A DNA stretch of 64,000 nt from Arsenicibacter rosenii (GCF_001870735.1 NZ_MORL01000010.1:1-64000), one strand, 5' to 3'. Shown: positions 18,662 through 29,603, counted from the stretch's first letter. Translations and numbers: made by a program. Notes: generated from the sequence alone by a model not told the origin.

Positions 18662-18838
18662 TTTGAATCTGCTGAATCTGGTAGTACTACGAACGATATA
18701 GAGTTTCCCAAGTTGTCTTTACTTCAAACGGCGAATAGCGTGCCAATCGTCTGTTTGGGGGAAAATTTTTGGTTGATAAAGGCCGGTGTGTATACGCGTT
18801 GCCGGCATAGCCTGCGTGGCCTGCACACTGCCTGCGGA

Positions 18839-19435
18839 TTAGCGTAATGCCTGCCGGATCAGATCCTCGACAGTAACCGTCTGGCCGTTAGCGGCTTTCA
18901 GAACCGCATCGACGTTGCGTTCGGCCATTAGCCGCGCCAGTCCGAGGGCCATAAGAGCGGCCAGGGCTTCTTCCCGGACCGGATTGGCACCCTGTCCTTG
19001 CCGGTAGGTAGGTACGTCCGGCACAACACCCAGCTTTTTCATCTTGTCTTTGAGTTCAAGAATAATCCGCTGGGCTGTTTTGGCCCCAATGCCTTTTATG
19101 GATTGTACCATGCCTACATTTTCGGCCAGAATGGCCAGCCGCAGGTCGGATGGTGAAAACGCAGACAAAGCCGTCAGTGCTGTATTCGGGCCTACGCCTG
19201 ATACGCTGATCAGGTCGAGAAACAAGGCTTTCTCATCGGCCGTAGCAAAGCCATACAGCGATTGTGAGTCTTCCCGAAACAAATGATGAATAAATAACTT
19301 TACCCGATCTCCTCCGCCCGGCAGGGTCGAATAGGTTTGCAGAGAGATATGAATCTCGTAGCCTACCCCCTGTACATCAATGATCGCGTACGTAGCTTCC
19401 TTGTACGCCAGTTTTCCGTCTAAATAAGCAATCAT
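18839..19435 (-). CDS. ruvA: Holliday junction DNA helicase subunit RuvA
   Basis: A 198-residue protein that binds four-way junctions as a tetramer and loads the RuvB motor for branch migration. Domain I is the OB fold (MIAYLDGKLAYKEATYAIID, with YEIHISLQTY). Domain II contains two helix-hairpin-helix motifs, VSGVGPNTALTALSAF and IKGIGAKTAQRIILELKDK. Domain III is the mobile RuvB-binding helix bundle at the C terminus, with EALAALMALG. Length and start are standard. It is followed by sprA after 177 bp; ruvB and ruvC are not in the window. Confidence 0.96.
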   Translation of the reverse strand: MIAYLDGKLAYKEATYAIIDVQGVGYEIHISLQTYSTLPGGGDRVKLFIHHLFREDSQSLYGFATADEKALFLDLISVSGVGPNTALTALSAFSPSDLRLAILAENVGMVQSIKGIGAKTAQRIILELKDKMKKLGVVPDVPTYRQGQGANPVREEALAALMALGLARLMAERNVDAVLKAANGQTVTVEDLIRQALR

Positions 19436-19550
19436 GCAGAGCCGAAAGCCTCTCTTTTAGCTTTTTGGTAAGCTGTAAAGTTACGAAAAAACCATGACTT
19501 TTCCTGAAAATTGCACTTGTCTCAGACTCAGGTTTATGACTGTCCGGCGG

Positions 19551-21260
19551 CTAGGGCCAGCTGACCGTAATCAGCGATACTCCCTGACGGGGTAGGTTGA
19601 AGGATAAAGGCAATGTCCCTTTAGTGACCGTATGCCAGACCGGGGCCTCTAACAGGGCCAGTTCACCGGCTTTTTCCAGTTCGGTAATCTGTTCGGCTGT
19701 CGGCGCTTTCGGCGATCCCATTTTTTTCCAGCGTTCGTAGGCGTTGCTGTGTTCCTGATCAATCCGGTAGTGATGGACCAGCACGCGCCCGTCCGGCAGG
19801 CCGTTTACCGACAGGTCAACCTGTGCGGCAGGGGTCAGCAGGTTATCATCGTGGTAGTGCCAGACCATAACCGCTGCTTTGCGGTCGTCTTTACTGGCGA
19901 GCGCATTGATGTCTGCTTCTGCCCGCACACTCTGATCCCGTACCCGCAGGTAATTGTAAGCCAGATCGTTATTGACCTGTACGCGGTTGGCTGGCATCAT
20001 GCCGAACATCCGGAACACATTCAGCACCGGTTTATCCACACCGTTGGTTGCCAGATCCCGGAAGCCCCTGAACCAGGCCTGGTTTTCAAACTCAAAAGCC
20101 CAGGTGACGGCCCCCAGCAGGTTCACCCCGCGGGCATTTGCCAGGTCGTATTTACGGGCAAACGAAGCCGCCGTATAACTCGAATACATCGTGCCGTTGC
20201 GGTACGCATTCTGCGGGTGAAGGTCTTCCGAGCAGGCCGCACATCCCTCCGGATCGGATTCCCCGATGATGATCGGCAGGTGTTTTAGTTTGGGGTAGGA
20301 GGCCACAATCTCGAAGCCCTTGTCGATGTCGCGGAGTTGCGTGCCCATGTTCATTTGTACAATACCGTTGACCACCTTCGGCGCTCCCTTGGCGTGAAAT
20401 GTAATAAAATCAAGGGGAGACCCGGTCTTGCCGGTCGCGTAGTTTTTGCCGCTGACGACGTGATCCAGGAAAGCTTTCAGGAACTTAGCCGATTCGGACC
20501 AGCCCGGACCGGTAACCTCCGGACCACCGATTTTCGCCGTTGGCAGGGCGCGTTTTACGGCGTCAGCCGTGTAGTCATATAGCTTGATGTATTCGTCGGT
20601 AGTGCCTTTCCAATAGCCGATATTAGGCTCGTTCCAGAGCTCCCAGTACCACGACTCAACTTCTTTCCGGCCGTAACGGTCAATGGAGTGTTTAACCCAT
20701 TGGTAAACCAGTTCGGCCCATTTCTGATAGTCTTTAGGCGGGTAGGCCCAGCCTGTATAAATGTCGTTGTAATTGTCGCCCGGTTTCCAGTGATGGCGGT
20801 AGGGCTGCGGTTTAACAGACATGGCTTCGGGCATAAACCCGATCTGGGCGACTGGCTTCATGCCCCGCTCGATGTAGGTATCAAAAATCCGGTCGACGAT
20901 TGTCCAGTTATAGACCGGCTGGCCGTTGGCGTCTTCGGTATAGGCATTGGTTGAGCCCCATTTCAGCGCCGCTTCTCCGTCGCCGGTAACCAGCAGGCTG
21001 TGGGCCCGTACGTATACCGGAACCTTACTGAGGTTCGCTATTTCGGTCAGGAGCTTTTTACCGTCCTTCATGTAGGTATAATTCGGCTCATCATAACCAA
21101 ACCATGCCCAGACCGGCTGGAGGGTTCCGGCTGGTTTGTTCAGCTCAACGCGGATGCTGGTTGGGTTGGTGGTAGCAGGTTGTGTCTGTGCTGTAGCTGC
21201 TGTTGCAGTGAGTACAGTGGCCAGCAGGGCAGCGCAGAGAAGGCGGTTTAGCAACATCAT
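19551..21260 (-). CDS. Secreted GH39-like glycoside hydrolase
   Basis: A 569-residue periplasmic or secreted glycosidase. A signal peptide (MMLLNRLLCAALL..., cleaved near ATA|QT at about residue 24) fixes the start at 21258-21260 or the adjacent ATG; the longer frame to 21455 is rejected. The (beta/alpha)8 catalytic domain shows the clan A signature WELWNEPN with acid/base Glu211, and the candidate nucleophile Glu334 in IIGESDPEG. This matches GH39, which includes beta-xylosidases. The C terminus (about residues 470-569) is a beta-sandwich as usual in the family. There is no SusCD pair or other carbohydrate gene adjacent, so the substrate is unresolved. Assignment to GH39 rather than another clan A family is likely but not certain. 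Confidence 0.8.
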   Translation of the reverse strand: MMLLNRLLCAALLATVLTATAATAQTQPATTNPTSIRVELNKPAGTLQPVWAWFGYDEPNYTYMKDGKKLLTEIANLSKVPVYVRAHSLLVTGDGEAALKWGSTNAYTEDANGQPVYNWTIVDRIFDTYIERGMKPVAQIGFMPEAMSVKPQPYRHHWKPGDNYNDIYTGWAYPPKDYQKWAELVYQWVKHSIDRYGRKEVESWYWELWNEPNIGYWKGTTDEYIKLYDYTADAVKRALPTAKIGGPEVTGPGWSESAKFLKAFLDHVVSGKNYATGKTGSPLDFITFHAKGAPKVVNGIVQMNMGTQLRDIDKGFEIVASYPKLKHLPIIIGESDPEGCAACSEDLHPQNAYRNGTMYSSYTAASFARKYDLANARGVNLLGAVTWAFEFENQAWFRGFRDLATNGVDKPVLNVFRMFGMMPANRVQVNNDLAYNYLRVRDQSVRAEADINALASKDDRKAAVMVWHYHDDNLLTPAAQVDLSVNGLPDGRVLVHHYRIDQEHSNAYERWKKMGSPKAPTAEQITELEKAGELALLEAPVWHTVTKGTLPLSFNLPRQGVSLITVSWP

Positions 21261-22862
<1,602 letters not shown>

Positions 22863-22981
22863 GTAGTCAGCGATATAGGGTTATCCGGCCGGTAACGTAC
22901 CCGCAGCCTGTGGGTTGTTTGCCGGTCGGATGTTATCCGGAAGCTGGTCCGGCTTTAGTGCTATCAAACGACAACAGACGT

Positions 22982-23293
22982 ATGTTCAAACGGATTCTTC
23001 GCTCGCTTCGCAATTTTTACGTCGCTACGGGCGTCGGTCTGTTTTTATGGATGGTAATACTGGATCCTAACGATCTGCGCTCGCAGTTCCGGAACTGGTG
23101 GACGCTCCATAAACTTCAGAACGAAGAAGCATACTATCAGGATAAGATCAAAGAGGTACAGAAAGCCCGGCGCGAGGTGCTGGGAACCGATCAGCTCCGG
23201 GAAAAATACGCCCGTGAAAAGTACCTGATGAAAAAACCGACGGAGACGGTATATGTCATCGTCGATGAGCATAACGAACCGATTGAAAAATAA
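22982..23293 (+). CDS. FtsB/DivIC-like septum formation initiator
   Basis: A 103-residue bitopic membrane protein. A short cytoplasmic tail (MFKRILRSLRNFY) precedes one membrane helix at about 14-27. A coiled coil at about 40-75 (KLQNEEAYYQDKIKEVQKARREV) and the conserved REKYAREKYLMKKPTETVYVI follow. This is the FtsB/DivIC layout of the divisome FtsQLB complex. The ATG at 22982 is chosen because the upstream extension has no membrane or coiled-coil character. Placement directly after eno is a very common bacterial gene order, which supports the call. Confidence 0.85.
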   Translation: MFKRILRSLRNFYVATGVGLFLWMVILDPNDLRSQFRNWWTLHKLQNEEAYYQDKIKEVQKARREVLGTDQLREKYAREKYLMKKPTETVYVIVDEHNEPIEK

Positions 23294-23295
23294 AG

Positions 23296-23338
23296 AGAGT
23301 GGGAGCGCCGGTGCGGTACTTCCACTCTTTCTTTTTTT
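23296..23338 (+). terminator. Terminator after the FtsB-like gene
   Basis: AGAGTGG (23296-23302) pairs with CCACTCT (23322-23328), followed by TTCTTTTTTT. The loop is long (19 bases) and GC-rich. Confidence 0.6.
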
Positions 23339-23341
23339 AGC

Positions 23342-23857
23342 ATGATTAACGTTCTATTCGTCTGTCTGGGAAATATCTGCCGTTCGCCGGTTGCGGAAGG
23401 CGTTTTTCGCCAGCTGGTAGCCGAACAGGGCCTGGCCGGTCAGATTCAGTGCGATTCGGCCGGTACGGCGGCGTATCATGTCGGCGAGCTTCCCGACCGC
23501 CGGACCCGCGAGAATGCGCTGGGGCACGGCCTGAAACTAACGCACCGTGCACGGCGTATGATTGGCGAAGATCTGGCCAACTTCCAGTATGTAGTGGCTA
23601 TGGACGAAGCGAATTTCGACGCTATTCTGAAACTCAGCCATCGTAGTGTCGGTTTAATCAGTGAGGATAATATTTTCCTGCTGCGTGAGTTCGATCCTGT
23701 TGTCAGTGATGAAGCCAGTGTGCCCGACCCGTATTACGAAGGCCCCGAAGCCTTCGAGCAGGTTTATCAGATTGTCTTGCGTTGCTGCCGGCAATTGCTG
23801 GCCTATCTGGCTCATCATCATAATCTTACATTGTTGAATGATAGCCGGACTACCTGA
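23342..23857 (+). CDS. Low-molecular-weight protein tyrosine phosphatase
   Basis: A 171-residue cytoplasmic phosphatase. The P-loop C-x5-R-S is at the N terminus: CLGNICRS, residues 8-15. The general-acid Asp is in VPDPYYEG at about residue 128. The length and the DSAGT segment are typical of the arsenate reductase-like LMW-PTP family. In other bacteria such enzymes often reverse tyrosine phosphorylation in capsule export or act on small aryl phosphates; here there is no tyrosine kinase next door. The gene begins a few bases after the preceding terminator. Confidence 0.92.
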   Translation: MINVLFVCLGNICRSPVAEGVFRQLVAEQGLAGQIQCDSAGTAAYHVGELPDRRTRENALGHGLKLTHRARRMIGEDLANFQYVVAMDEANFDAILKLSHRSVGLISEDNIFLLREFDPVVSDEASVPDPYYEGPEAFEQVYQIVLRCCRQLLAYLAHHHNLTLLNDSRTT

Positions 23858-23925
23858 TTGAGGGCCTGAACCGTCACGGTGTTCAATCCGGTAATTACTC
23901 TGTCATTCGATCACTCTATTACTTT

Positions 23926-25503
23926 ATGAATAAGAAAGTTATTCTCATCATCATGGACGGTTGGGGAATGACCGTTCAGGCCGATCGTTCGGCCATTGCT
24001 GCTGCTAAAACACCTTTTTACGATAAAATCTGGACCACCTGCGCACACAGCCGCCTGGAAGCCTCCGGGCTGGCGGTAGGTCTGCCGGCGGGACAGATGG
24101 GCAACTCGGAAGTAGGGCACATGAACCTCGGTGCCGGCCGGATTGTCTATCAGGATCTGGTAAAAATCAATAAGGCAGTAGAAGAACAAACACTGGGTAA
24201 GGAAGCGGTGCTGGCCGATGCACTGGCTTATGCAAAAACGACCGGCAAGAAAGTACACTTTATCGGGCTGGTATCGGATGGGGGCGTACACTCGCACATT
24301 GAGCACCTGAAAGGCCTGACTTCGATTGCACATGCCGAAGGACTGCGCGACGTGTTCATCCATGCCTTCACCGACGGGCGGGATACCGACCCGAAAAGCG
24401 GGCTGGGTTTCCTGACTGATTTACAGGATCATCTCAACAAAACCACAGGGACGATTGCCAGCATTGTCGGCCGTTTCTACGCCATGGACCGCGATAACCG
24501 CTGGGAGCGCGTGAAGCAGGCATACGATGTGATGGTAAAAGGAGTCGGACAAAAAGTACGGGCCAATGAGCTGTTACACGCTGTTGAAGCCTGTTACGAC
24601 GCTGATATTACTGATGAGTTTATCAAGCCAATTGTTGCCGTTAAGCCCGACGGGTCACCGGTAGCGGTGATTGAAGAGGGCGATGTGGTCATGTGCTTTA
24701 ACTTCCGGACCGACCGTGGCCGTGAAATTACGCAGGCGCTGACGCAACGCGATTTCCCTGAGCAGGACATGCACAAGCTGAACCTGTATTACGTGACAAT
24801 GACTAATTACGACAGCGACTTTACCGGGGTCCATGTTATTTATGACAAGGACAACCTGAATAAAACGCTGGGTGAAGTGGTTGCCGAAGCAGGCCGCACA
24901 CAGATCCGGATTGCTGAAACGGAGAAATACCCGCACGTTACGTTTTTCTTCTCTGGTGGCCGCGAAGAGCCGTTTACCGGCGAAAGACGCCTGTTGTGCC
25001 CGTCGCCGAAAGAAATGGTGATCATCAACGAACAGGGTGAATCTGTTACCATTCCGGTAAAGACCTACGACCAGAAGCCGGAAATGAGTGCATTTGACAT
25101 CCGCGACGCCATTGTGCCGGAGCTGGAGAAGGAAAGCGCTGATTTTATCTGTCTGAACTTTGCCAATCCCGATATGGTGGGCCACACCGGCGTGTTCGAT
25201 GCCGTGGTGAAGGCAGTTGAGACCGTCGATCAGTGTGTAGAAGCCGTAGTCACCGCCGCTTTGGCCCATGGCTACGCGTCGATCATCATCGCCGACCACG
25301 GTAATGCAGATTATGTGATCAACGACGACGGTTCACCGAACACCGCGCATACGACGAACCTGGTGCCGTGCATTCTGGTGGCCGGCGATTATCATCCAAC
25401 CTTGAAGGACGGTAAGCTCGCCGATATTGCACCAACCGTGCTGCAACTGATGGGTATTCCGCAGCCAGCCGAAATGTCGGGCGTTAGTCTGATCGCAAAC
25501 TGA
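23926..25503 (+). CDS. gpmI: Phosphoglycerate mutase, cofactor-independent
   Basis: A 525-residue dimanganese enzyme interconverting 3- and 2-phosphoglycerate. It begins VILIIMDGWG, carries the catalytic Ser61 in MGNSEVGHMNLGAGR, and has VSDGGVHSHIEHL, FTDGRDTDP, NFANPDMVGHTG and IADHGNADYV as metal and substrate sites. The length matches the alkaline phosphatase superfamily member GpmI. It supplies enolase, encoded just upstream. A strong terminator ends the transcript. Confidence 0.97.
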   Translation: MNKKVILIIMDGWGMTVQADRSAIAAAKTPFYDKIWTTCAHSRLEASGLAVGLPAGQMGNSEVGHMNLGAGRIVYQDLVKINKAVEEQTLGKEAVLADALAYAKTTGKKVHFIGLVSDGGVHSHIEHLKGLTSIAHAEGLRDVFIHAFTDGRDTDPKSGLGFLTDLQDHLNKTTGTIASIVGRFYAMDRDNRWERVKQAYDVMVKGVGQKVRANELLHAVEACYDADITDEFIKPIVAVKPDGSPVAVIEEGDVVMCFNFRTDRGREITQALTQRDFPEQDMHKLNLYYVTMTNYDSDFTGVHVIYDKDNLNKTLGEVVAEAGRTQIRIAETEKYPHVTFFFSGGREEPFTGERRLLCPSPKEMVIINEQGESVTIPVKTYDQKPEMSAFDIRDAIVPELEKESADFICLNFANPDMVGHTGVFDAVVKAVETVDQCVEAVVTAALAHGYASIIIADHGNADYVINDDGSPNTAHTTNLVPCILVAGDYHPTLKDGKLADIAPTVLQLMGIPQPAEMSGVSLIAN

Positions 25504-25543
25504 TTTTAAAAAAATCTTGTTGGCCATTCAGCAAGCAGTATTT

Positions 25544-25578
25544 GCGCCCTCTGCAACCCTGCGGAGGGCGCCTTTTTT
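25544..25578 (+). terminator. Terminator after gpmI
   Basis: GCGCCCTC (25544-25551) pairs with GAGGGCGC (25564-25571) and is followed by CTTTTTTG. Confidence 0.85.
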
Positions 25579-25584
25579 GTGATT

Positions 25585-26157
25585 ATGAGACACGTCTTAC
25601 AAGTAGCCATATGCCTTGGGATGGCCGTTTTTTCGGCCTGTACGCCAGCGAGTGATCAAAATCAGACCAAGGTATATTATGACCTTGAGGGTTTTGTGAA
25701 AAAGCAGATTGCTCTGCTGGAGAAGCAAAAACCCATGGTCGATAAGGCCGCTACGATTAAACAGCAGACGCAGAACCAACAAACCCGGGAGGTAGATTGG
25801 GCCCATGAACTTGAACTGTTTGTGCAGGCCGATCTGAATAAATCCGCTTTCCGGAGCAGCTATCAGGTTAGTCAGGCCGATCCGCTGTCGTATACCTATA
25901 CCCTGAAGCCGGAAGAAGACAAACTGACGGTCCGGTCGCTGAGCATTCAGCTGGATTCGGCAACCCGTCAGCCCCGCCGGATCGAAGCCCTGCTGCGGAC
26001 CAGGAACCTGTTATACGAGTCAGACCGGCATGTGCTGATGACGTGTGCGCCGGCTTCCGGCAGCGAATGGCGGGTGCAGCACTACGCCATTGACGGGTAT
26101 CAACAGCTTCGCTTTTTCGAACGCAACGATTTCGGTGTTAAAGCAACTGTGCATTAA
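25585..26157 (+). CDS. Predicted lipoprotein of unknown function
   Basis: A 190-residue protein with a lipoprotein signal peptide, MRHVLQVAICLGMAVFSAC, with the acylated cysteine at residue 19. The mature part starts with a charged, glutamine-rich helical stretch (KKQIALLEKQKPMVDKAATIKQQTQNQQ), then an alpha/beta region without recognisable motifs. A GTG six bases upstream is possible, but the ATG at 25585 is preferred. It follows the gpmI terminator closely, so it probably has its own promoter. Function is not recognised. Confidence 0.7.
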   Translation: MRHVLQVAICLGMAVFSACTPASDQNQTKVYYDLEGFVKKQIALLEKQKPMVDKAATIKQQTQNQQTREVDWAHELELFVQADLNKSAFRSSYQVSQADPLSYTYTLKPEEDKLTVRSLSIQLDSATRQPRRIEALLRTRNLLYESDRHVLMTCAPASGSEWRVQHYAIDGYQQLRFFERNDFGVKATVH

Positions 26158-26292
26158 CCCTTCTGCCCTCAGGCTGTATTGACCGCTTTTTCAGGAGAGG
26201 AATCGCTCTGACCGGGACAGATGACTGTCCCGTAGCCTCATTGTGCCGTTTGTTAAATAAAAAATAGTTCTCAGCCACCTAAGTGTGCATGA

Positions 26293-26312
26293 AACTGCGT
26301 TATTTCGCAGTT
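26293..26312. other. Hairpin upstream of purE
   Basis: AACTGCG and CGCAGTT separated by six bases, about 68 bases before the purE start, with no T run after it. It could be a leader structure; the AT-rich sequence after it (26320-26345) may hold the promoter. Confidence 0.3.
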
Positions 26313-26379
26313 AAAGTTGATTAATATATAAAGTAATCGGTTTATAGTGAATCGGTTTACGGATTGAACATTGTTGAGT

Positions 26380-26865
26380 ATGGTAGGGATTATCATGGGA
26401 AGCCTTTCTGACCGGAAGGTAATGCAGGAAGCCGCAGACATGCTGACTGAATTCGGTATCGCTTTCGAGATGGATATTGTATCGGCACACCGCACGCCTG
26501 AAAAGATGGTTGCGTATGGAAAGACAGCACGCGAACGTGGCCTGAAAGTGATCATTGCCGGTGCGGGCGGAGCTGCCCATCTGCCGGGAATGGTGGCCTC
26601 ACTGACCATGTTGCCGGTAATCGGAGTGCCGGTTAAATCGAGTAACTCCATTGATGGCTGGGACTCAGTGCTGTCGATTCTGCAAATGCCGTCGGGTGTT
26701 CCGGTGGCTACGGTCGCCTTGAACGGTGCCCGTAATGCCGGTATCCTGGCTGCTCAGATTATAGGCACATTTGACGATGCCGTTGCTGCCCGGCTGGATG
26801 CGTATAAGGAAAGCCTGAAAGCCAAAGTCGATGAGATGAGCCGGGAGCTTCACTCGCTAACCTAA
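26380..26865 (+). CDS. purE: N5-carboxyaminoimidazole ribonucleotide mutase
   Basis: A 161-residue class I PurE, which moves the carboxylate of N5-CAIR to make CAIR in purine synthesis. Motifs are GIIMGSLSDRKVM near the N terminus, SAHRTPEKM with the active-site His, the glycine-rich IIAGAGGAAHLPGM, and GVPVKSSNSIDGWDSVLSI. The ATG at 26380 gives a normal MVGIIMGS start; in-frame TTG codons lie 6 and 9 bases earlier. The partner purK is not adjacent; purM lies about 5 kb downstream on the same strand. The LysM gene follows 18 bases after the stop. Confidence 0.95.
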   Translation: MVGIIMGSLSDRKVMQEAADMLTEFGIAFEMDIVSAHRTPEKMVAYGKTARERGLKVIIAGAGGAAHLPGMVASLTMLPVIGVPVKSSNSIDGWDSVLSILQMPSGVPVATVALNGARNAGILAAQIIGTFDDAVAARLDAYKESLKAKVDEMSRELHSLT

Positions 26866-26883
26866 TTTGCAAGTAAAACCCAT

Positions 26884-27597
26884 ATGAGTGCACATCAACA
26901 ACAAAGCGGTAGTTCACAACTTCCTGCCATTACACTCGCGGTGTTGGTGGCCATGATTATTGCCCTGTTGTACATCGGTTACGAAAAACTGGCCGACACG
27001 ACGGGCAATACCGAAGAATTGACGAATATCCCGATCGATTCGGTGCAACGGAACCTGTCGCTGGAGGGTGAGTCGGAGCTTATTGCCCCGATTGATACCC
27101 TGGTAGATACCACGGCAACACCGGCCCCGGTTGATTTGTCGCAGGAAACACCGCCTGCCGAACCGGCCGTAGAGGAAACGAAACCGGCTGCAGAAGGCGA
27201 AGAAACCAAAACCGCCGCTAACGAGACTAAACCACCGGTTGAGGAAAAACCAAAGGCGGAAGAAAAAAAGCCTGACATTCCGAAAGGCGGGGTAACAACA
27301 ACCTACACCGTCGGAGACGGTGAGACGTTTTACGGCATTGCCAACCGGCTGAACATGAAGGTCAGCACATTGAAGGCCATGAATCCGGATGTCACCGAAG
27401 AATCCGTAAAGGCCGGCGTTACCCGGCTAAACGTAAAAGCCCGTGCGGTGCATACCGTCGGGCCGGGCGATGTCCTGCGGGTGGTGGCCGAAAAATACGG
27501 TATCAGCAAAGAAGCGCTGATGCGGGCAAACGGGAAAACCAAAGATTTTGCCCAACGGGGTGAAAAACTCATTATCCCGTACGGCGAGCGCCAATAG
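26884..27597 (+). CDS. Membrane-anchored protein with two LysM domains
   Basis: A 237-residue protein with one N-terminal membrane helix at about 14-33. A Pro/Glu/Lys/Thr-rich linker at about 75-135 (repeated EETKPAAE-type sequence) spans away from the membrane. Two LysM domains follow: YTVGDGETFYGIANRLNM at about 139-175, and VHTVGPGDVLRVVAEKYG to LIIPYG at about 190-235. LysM binds the GlcNAc backbone of peptidoglycan, so the protein probably tethers the inner membrane to the wall. It starts 18 bases after purE and may share its transcript. Confidence 0.82.
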   Translation: MSAHQQQSGSSQLPAITLAVLVAMIIALLYIGYEKLADTTGNTEELTNIPIDSVQRNLSLEGESELIAPIDTLVDTTATPAPVDLSQETPPAEPAVEETKPAAEGEETKTAANETKPPVEEKPKAEEKKPDIPKGGVTTTYTVGDGETFYGIANRLNMKVSTLKAMNPDVTEESVKAGVTRLNVKARAVHTVGPGDVLRVVAEKYGISKEALMRANGKTKDFAQRGEKLIIPYGERQ

Positions 27598-27604
27598 TAA
27601 CGAG

Positions 27605-27636
27605 AGGCTGATGGATACCGTCAGCCTTTATTTTTT
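27605..27636. terminator. Terminator between convergent genes
   Basis: AGGCTGA (27605-27611) pairs with TCAGCCT (27621-27627), followed by TTATTTTTTC. It overlaps the last codons of the DUF481 gene on the other strand. Confidence 0.7.
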
Positions 27637-28464
27637 CTCATACACCAGACCCATTGTCCACCGGAAATCGTTGTTCTTACGCCCGGGCGAAATAATGCTT
27701 TCGTAAGAGTTGAAGGCTGTCGTCCGCAGGCTTACGGCAGCCGTTACCCGTACCTGAACGCTCAGACTGGCGTTCCAGCGTACATTGCCTTTCTGGTTGA
27801 GAGCAGGCTGGTAAAACGCCGTGTGGGAAATCGACCAGCGCTTGTCTTTACCCATAAAATATTCGCCATATACCCGCGCCGAGTTGCGCAGAACGTTGAT
27901 ATCGTTGAGTTCAATGAAGTTGGTGTACTCATACAGAAATACATTGGTAACCGACAGGTAAGCCGACGGTTTGGTTACCAGCTTGTATCCGACACCTCCG
28001 GCTGCTGAAAAACGCAGGGCAATTTTTCGCAGATTACTTTTTTCCAGTGAACCAAAGGCAAGGTAATAGAGCCGGTCATCATACCTGAAGGTAGACCGCA
28101 GATCGCCAGCCCATTCCCGCTCGTTCAATAAACCGTTCTGACGACCATAAATGAATGAAGGATTGGTGGAAAGCTTGAACTGCCGGCTTAACTCGTAGTC
28201 AATCGCGCTGGTTAACTGCAGTAGTACCCGGTTTACATTGCCGCTGTTAGCTGTCCCGTCGGCAGTGACTTTAATCCGGTACGTAACTGAATCACGGGCC
28301 GGTTTTTGTACTGCCCGGGACGTGGAGGAATCCGCCTTTACGCGTTTTGTAGTGTCGGGGGCCGAAGGGCGGAGAGGATCGGCACTATCGGTAATCTGCG
28401 CCCGAAGAGACAGGCTATAAATCGTTAATAAAGTGGTTAACAGCGCAAAAAAAGACTTTTTCAT
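27628..28464 (-). CDS. DUF481-family outer-membrane protein
   Basis: A 278-residue protein with a signal peptide (MKKSFFALLTTLLTIYSLSLRAQ) and a short disordered Ser/Thr/Asp linker to about residue 60. A series of amphipathic strands rich in Tyr, Phe and Arg follows, such as YELSRQFKLSTNPSFIYGRQ and YGEYFMGKDKRWSISHTAFYQP. The end FRWTMGLVYEKK fits the last strand of an outer-membrane barrel. It matches the general DUF481 (YdiY-like) pattern. Function is unknown. It is divergent from the oxidoreductase gene. Confidence 0.65.
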   Translation of the reverse strand: MKKSFFALLTTLLTIYSLSLRAQITDSADPLRPSAPDTTKRVKADSSTSRAVQKPARDSVTYRIKVTADGTANSGNVNRVLLQLTSAIDYELSRQFKLSTNPSFIYGRQNGLLNEREWAGDLRSTFRYDDRLYYLAFGSLEKSNLRKIALRFSAAGGVGYKLVTKPSAYLSVTNVFLYEYTNFIELNDINVLRNSARVYGEYFMGKDKRWSISHTAFYQPALNQKGNVRWNASLSVQVRVTAAVSLRTTAFNSYESIISPGRKNNDFRWTMGLVYEKK

Positions 28465-28590
28465 AACAAAACCGGGGTAAGGTTGGCAGAGTATTCCCTT
28501 TATAGTAACGTAAAAGAGTTAGTTTTGCCGCTGCCAATTTACGCACTTGCCCTAATTCCTGCTTAATTACTGTTATCTGATTTACTGAAT

Positions 28591-29565
28591 ATGACTCGCT
28601 GGGGAATACTTGGACCGGGCCGGATCGCCCACAAATTTGCACAGGATCTACTGATGGTACCGGATGCTGAATTGTATGCCGTTGCTTCTTCGGATCAGGC
28701 GCGGGCAGAAGCATTTGCAGCTCAGTACGGAGCCCGGTATGCCTTCGACAGCTATGAGGCATTGCTTACCTGCGACGAGGTGGACGTGGTATACATCGCT
28801 ACCCCACACGTGCAGCATTACGCTAATACCATGATGCTGCTGGGCGGAAATAAGGCGGTTTTGTGCGAAAAACCATTTGCGATGAATGGCCGTCAGGTAG
28901 GCGAAATGGTGGCCTTAGCCCGCAGTCGTCAGGTTTTTCTGATGGAAGCACTCTGGAGCCGGTTTATGCCTGCGATCCTGAAAGCAAAGGCACTGATCGA
29001 CGAAGGCGCCATCGGCAAGGTGCAGCTGCTGAAAGCCGATTTCGGCTTCCGCGCCACGTTCGATCCGGAAGGCCGTTTGTTCAATAAGGCGCTTGGCGGC
29101 GGATCGTTGCTTGATATTGGCATTTACCCCCTGTTTTTATCGTATTTGCTGTTGGGGATCCCCGAAAGCATAAAAGCGGCAGCCAACATCGGGTCGACGG
29201 GTGTCGATGAACAGTGTGGCATGGCGCTGACCTATGCTGGCGGTAAAATGGCCCTGCTTGATAGTACGATCATGGCCAAAACCGATTGCATAGGGCTGAT
29301 CTATGGGGAAAAAGGCATGATCCGCATTCATGGCCGGTTTCACGAAAGCATGGCCGTGTCGCTGGAACTCGACGGGCAGGAGCCGGAACGCTTTGATTTT
29401 AACCGAAAAACCCACGGCTACGACTATGAAATTCAGCACGTTGGCGACTGTCTGGCGCAGGGCCTGACCGAAAGCCGGATGTGGTCGCTGGAGGATAGCG
29501 AAAATCTGATGGGCTTGCTGGATGCCATCCGGCAGGAAACCGGTATCGTTTACGACGCTGATTGA
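28591..29565 (+). CDS. Gfo/Idh/MocA family oxidoreductase
   Basis: A 324-residue NAD(P)-dependent dehydrogenase. The Rossmann fold begins at once with WGILGPGRIAHKFA. The family motif EKP occurs in VLCEKPFAMN at about residue 92, and the C-terminal domain carries GGGSLLDIGIYPL, with the Asp and neighbouring residues of the catalytic site. The length and GPGRIAHKF point to the subgroup that includes dihydrodiol dehydrogenases and glucose-fructose oxidoreductase-like enzymes. The substrate is not identifiable. No signal peptide. It stands between a DUF481 gene and a kelch protein. Confidence 0.88.
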   Translation: MTRWGILGPGRIAHKFAQDLLMVPDAELYAVASSDQARAEAFAAQYGARYAFDSYEALLTCDEVDVVYIATPHVQHYANTMMLLGGNKAVLCEKPFAMNGRQVGEMVALARSRQVFLMEALWSRFMPAILKAKALIDEGAIGKVQLLKADFGFRATFDPEGRLFNKALGGGSLLDIGIYPLFLSYLLLGIPESIKAAANIGSTGVDEQCGMALTYAGGKMALLDSTIMAKTDCIGLIYGEKGMIRIHGRFHESMAVSLELDGQEPERFDFNRKTHGYDYEIQHVGDCLAQGLTESRMWSLEDSENLMGLLDAIRQETGIVYDAD

Positions 29566-29603
29566 GTGATAACTAAACCCTTAACAACCAATCTCTCTGT
29601 AGT

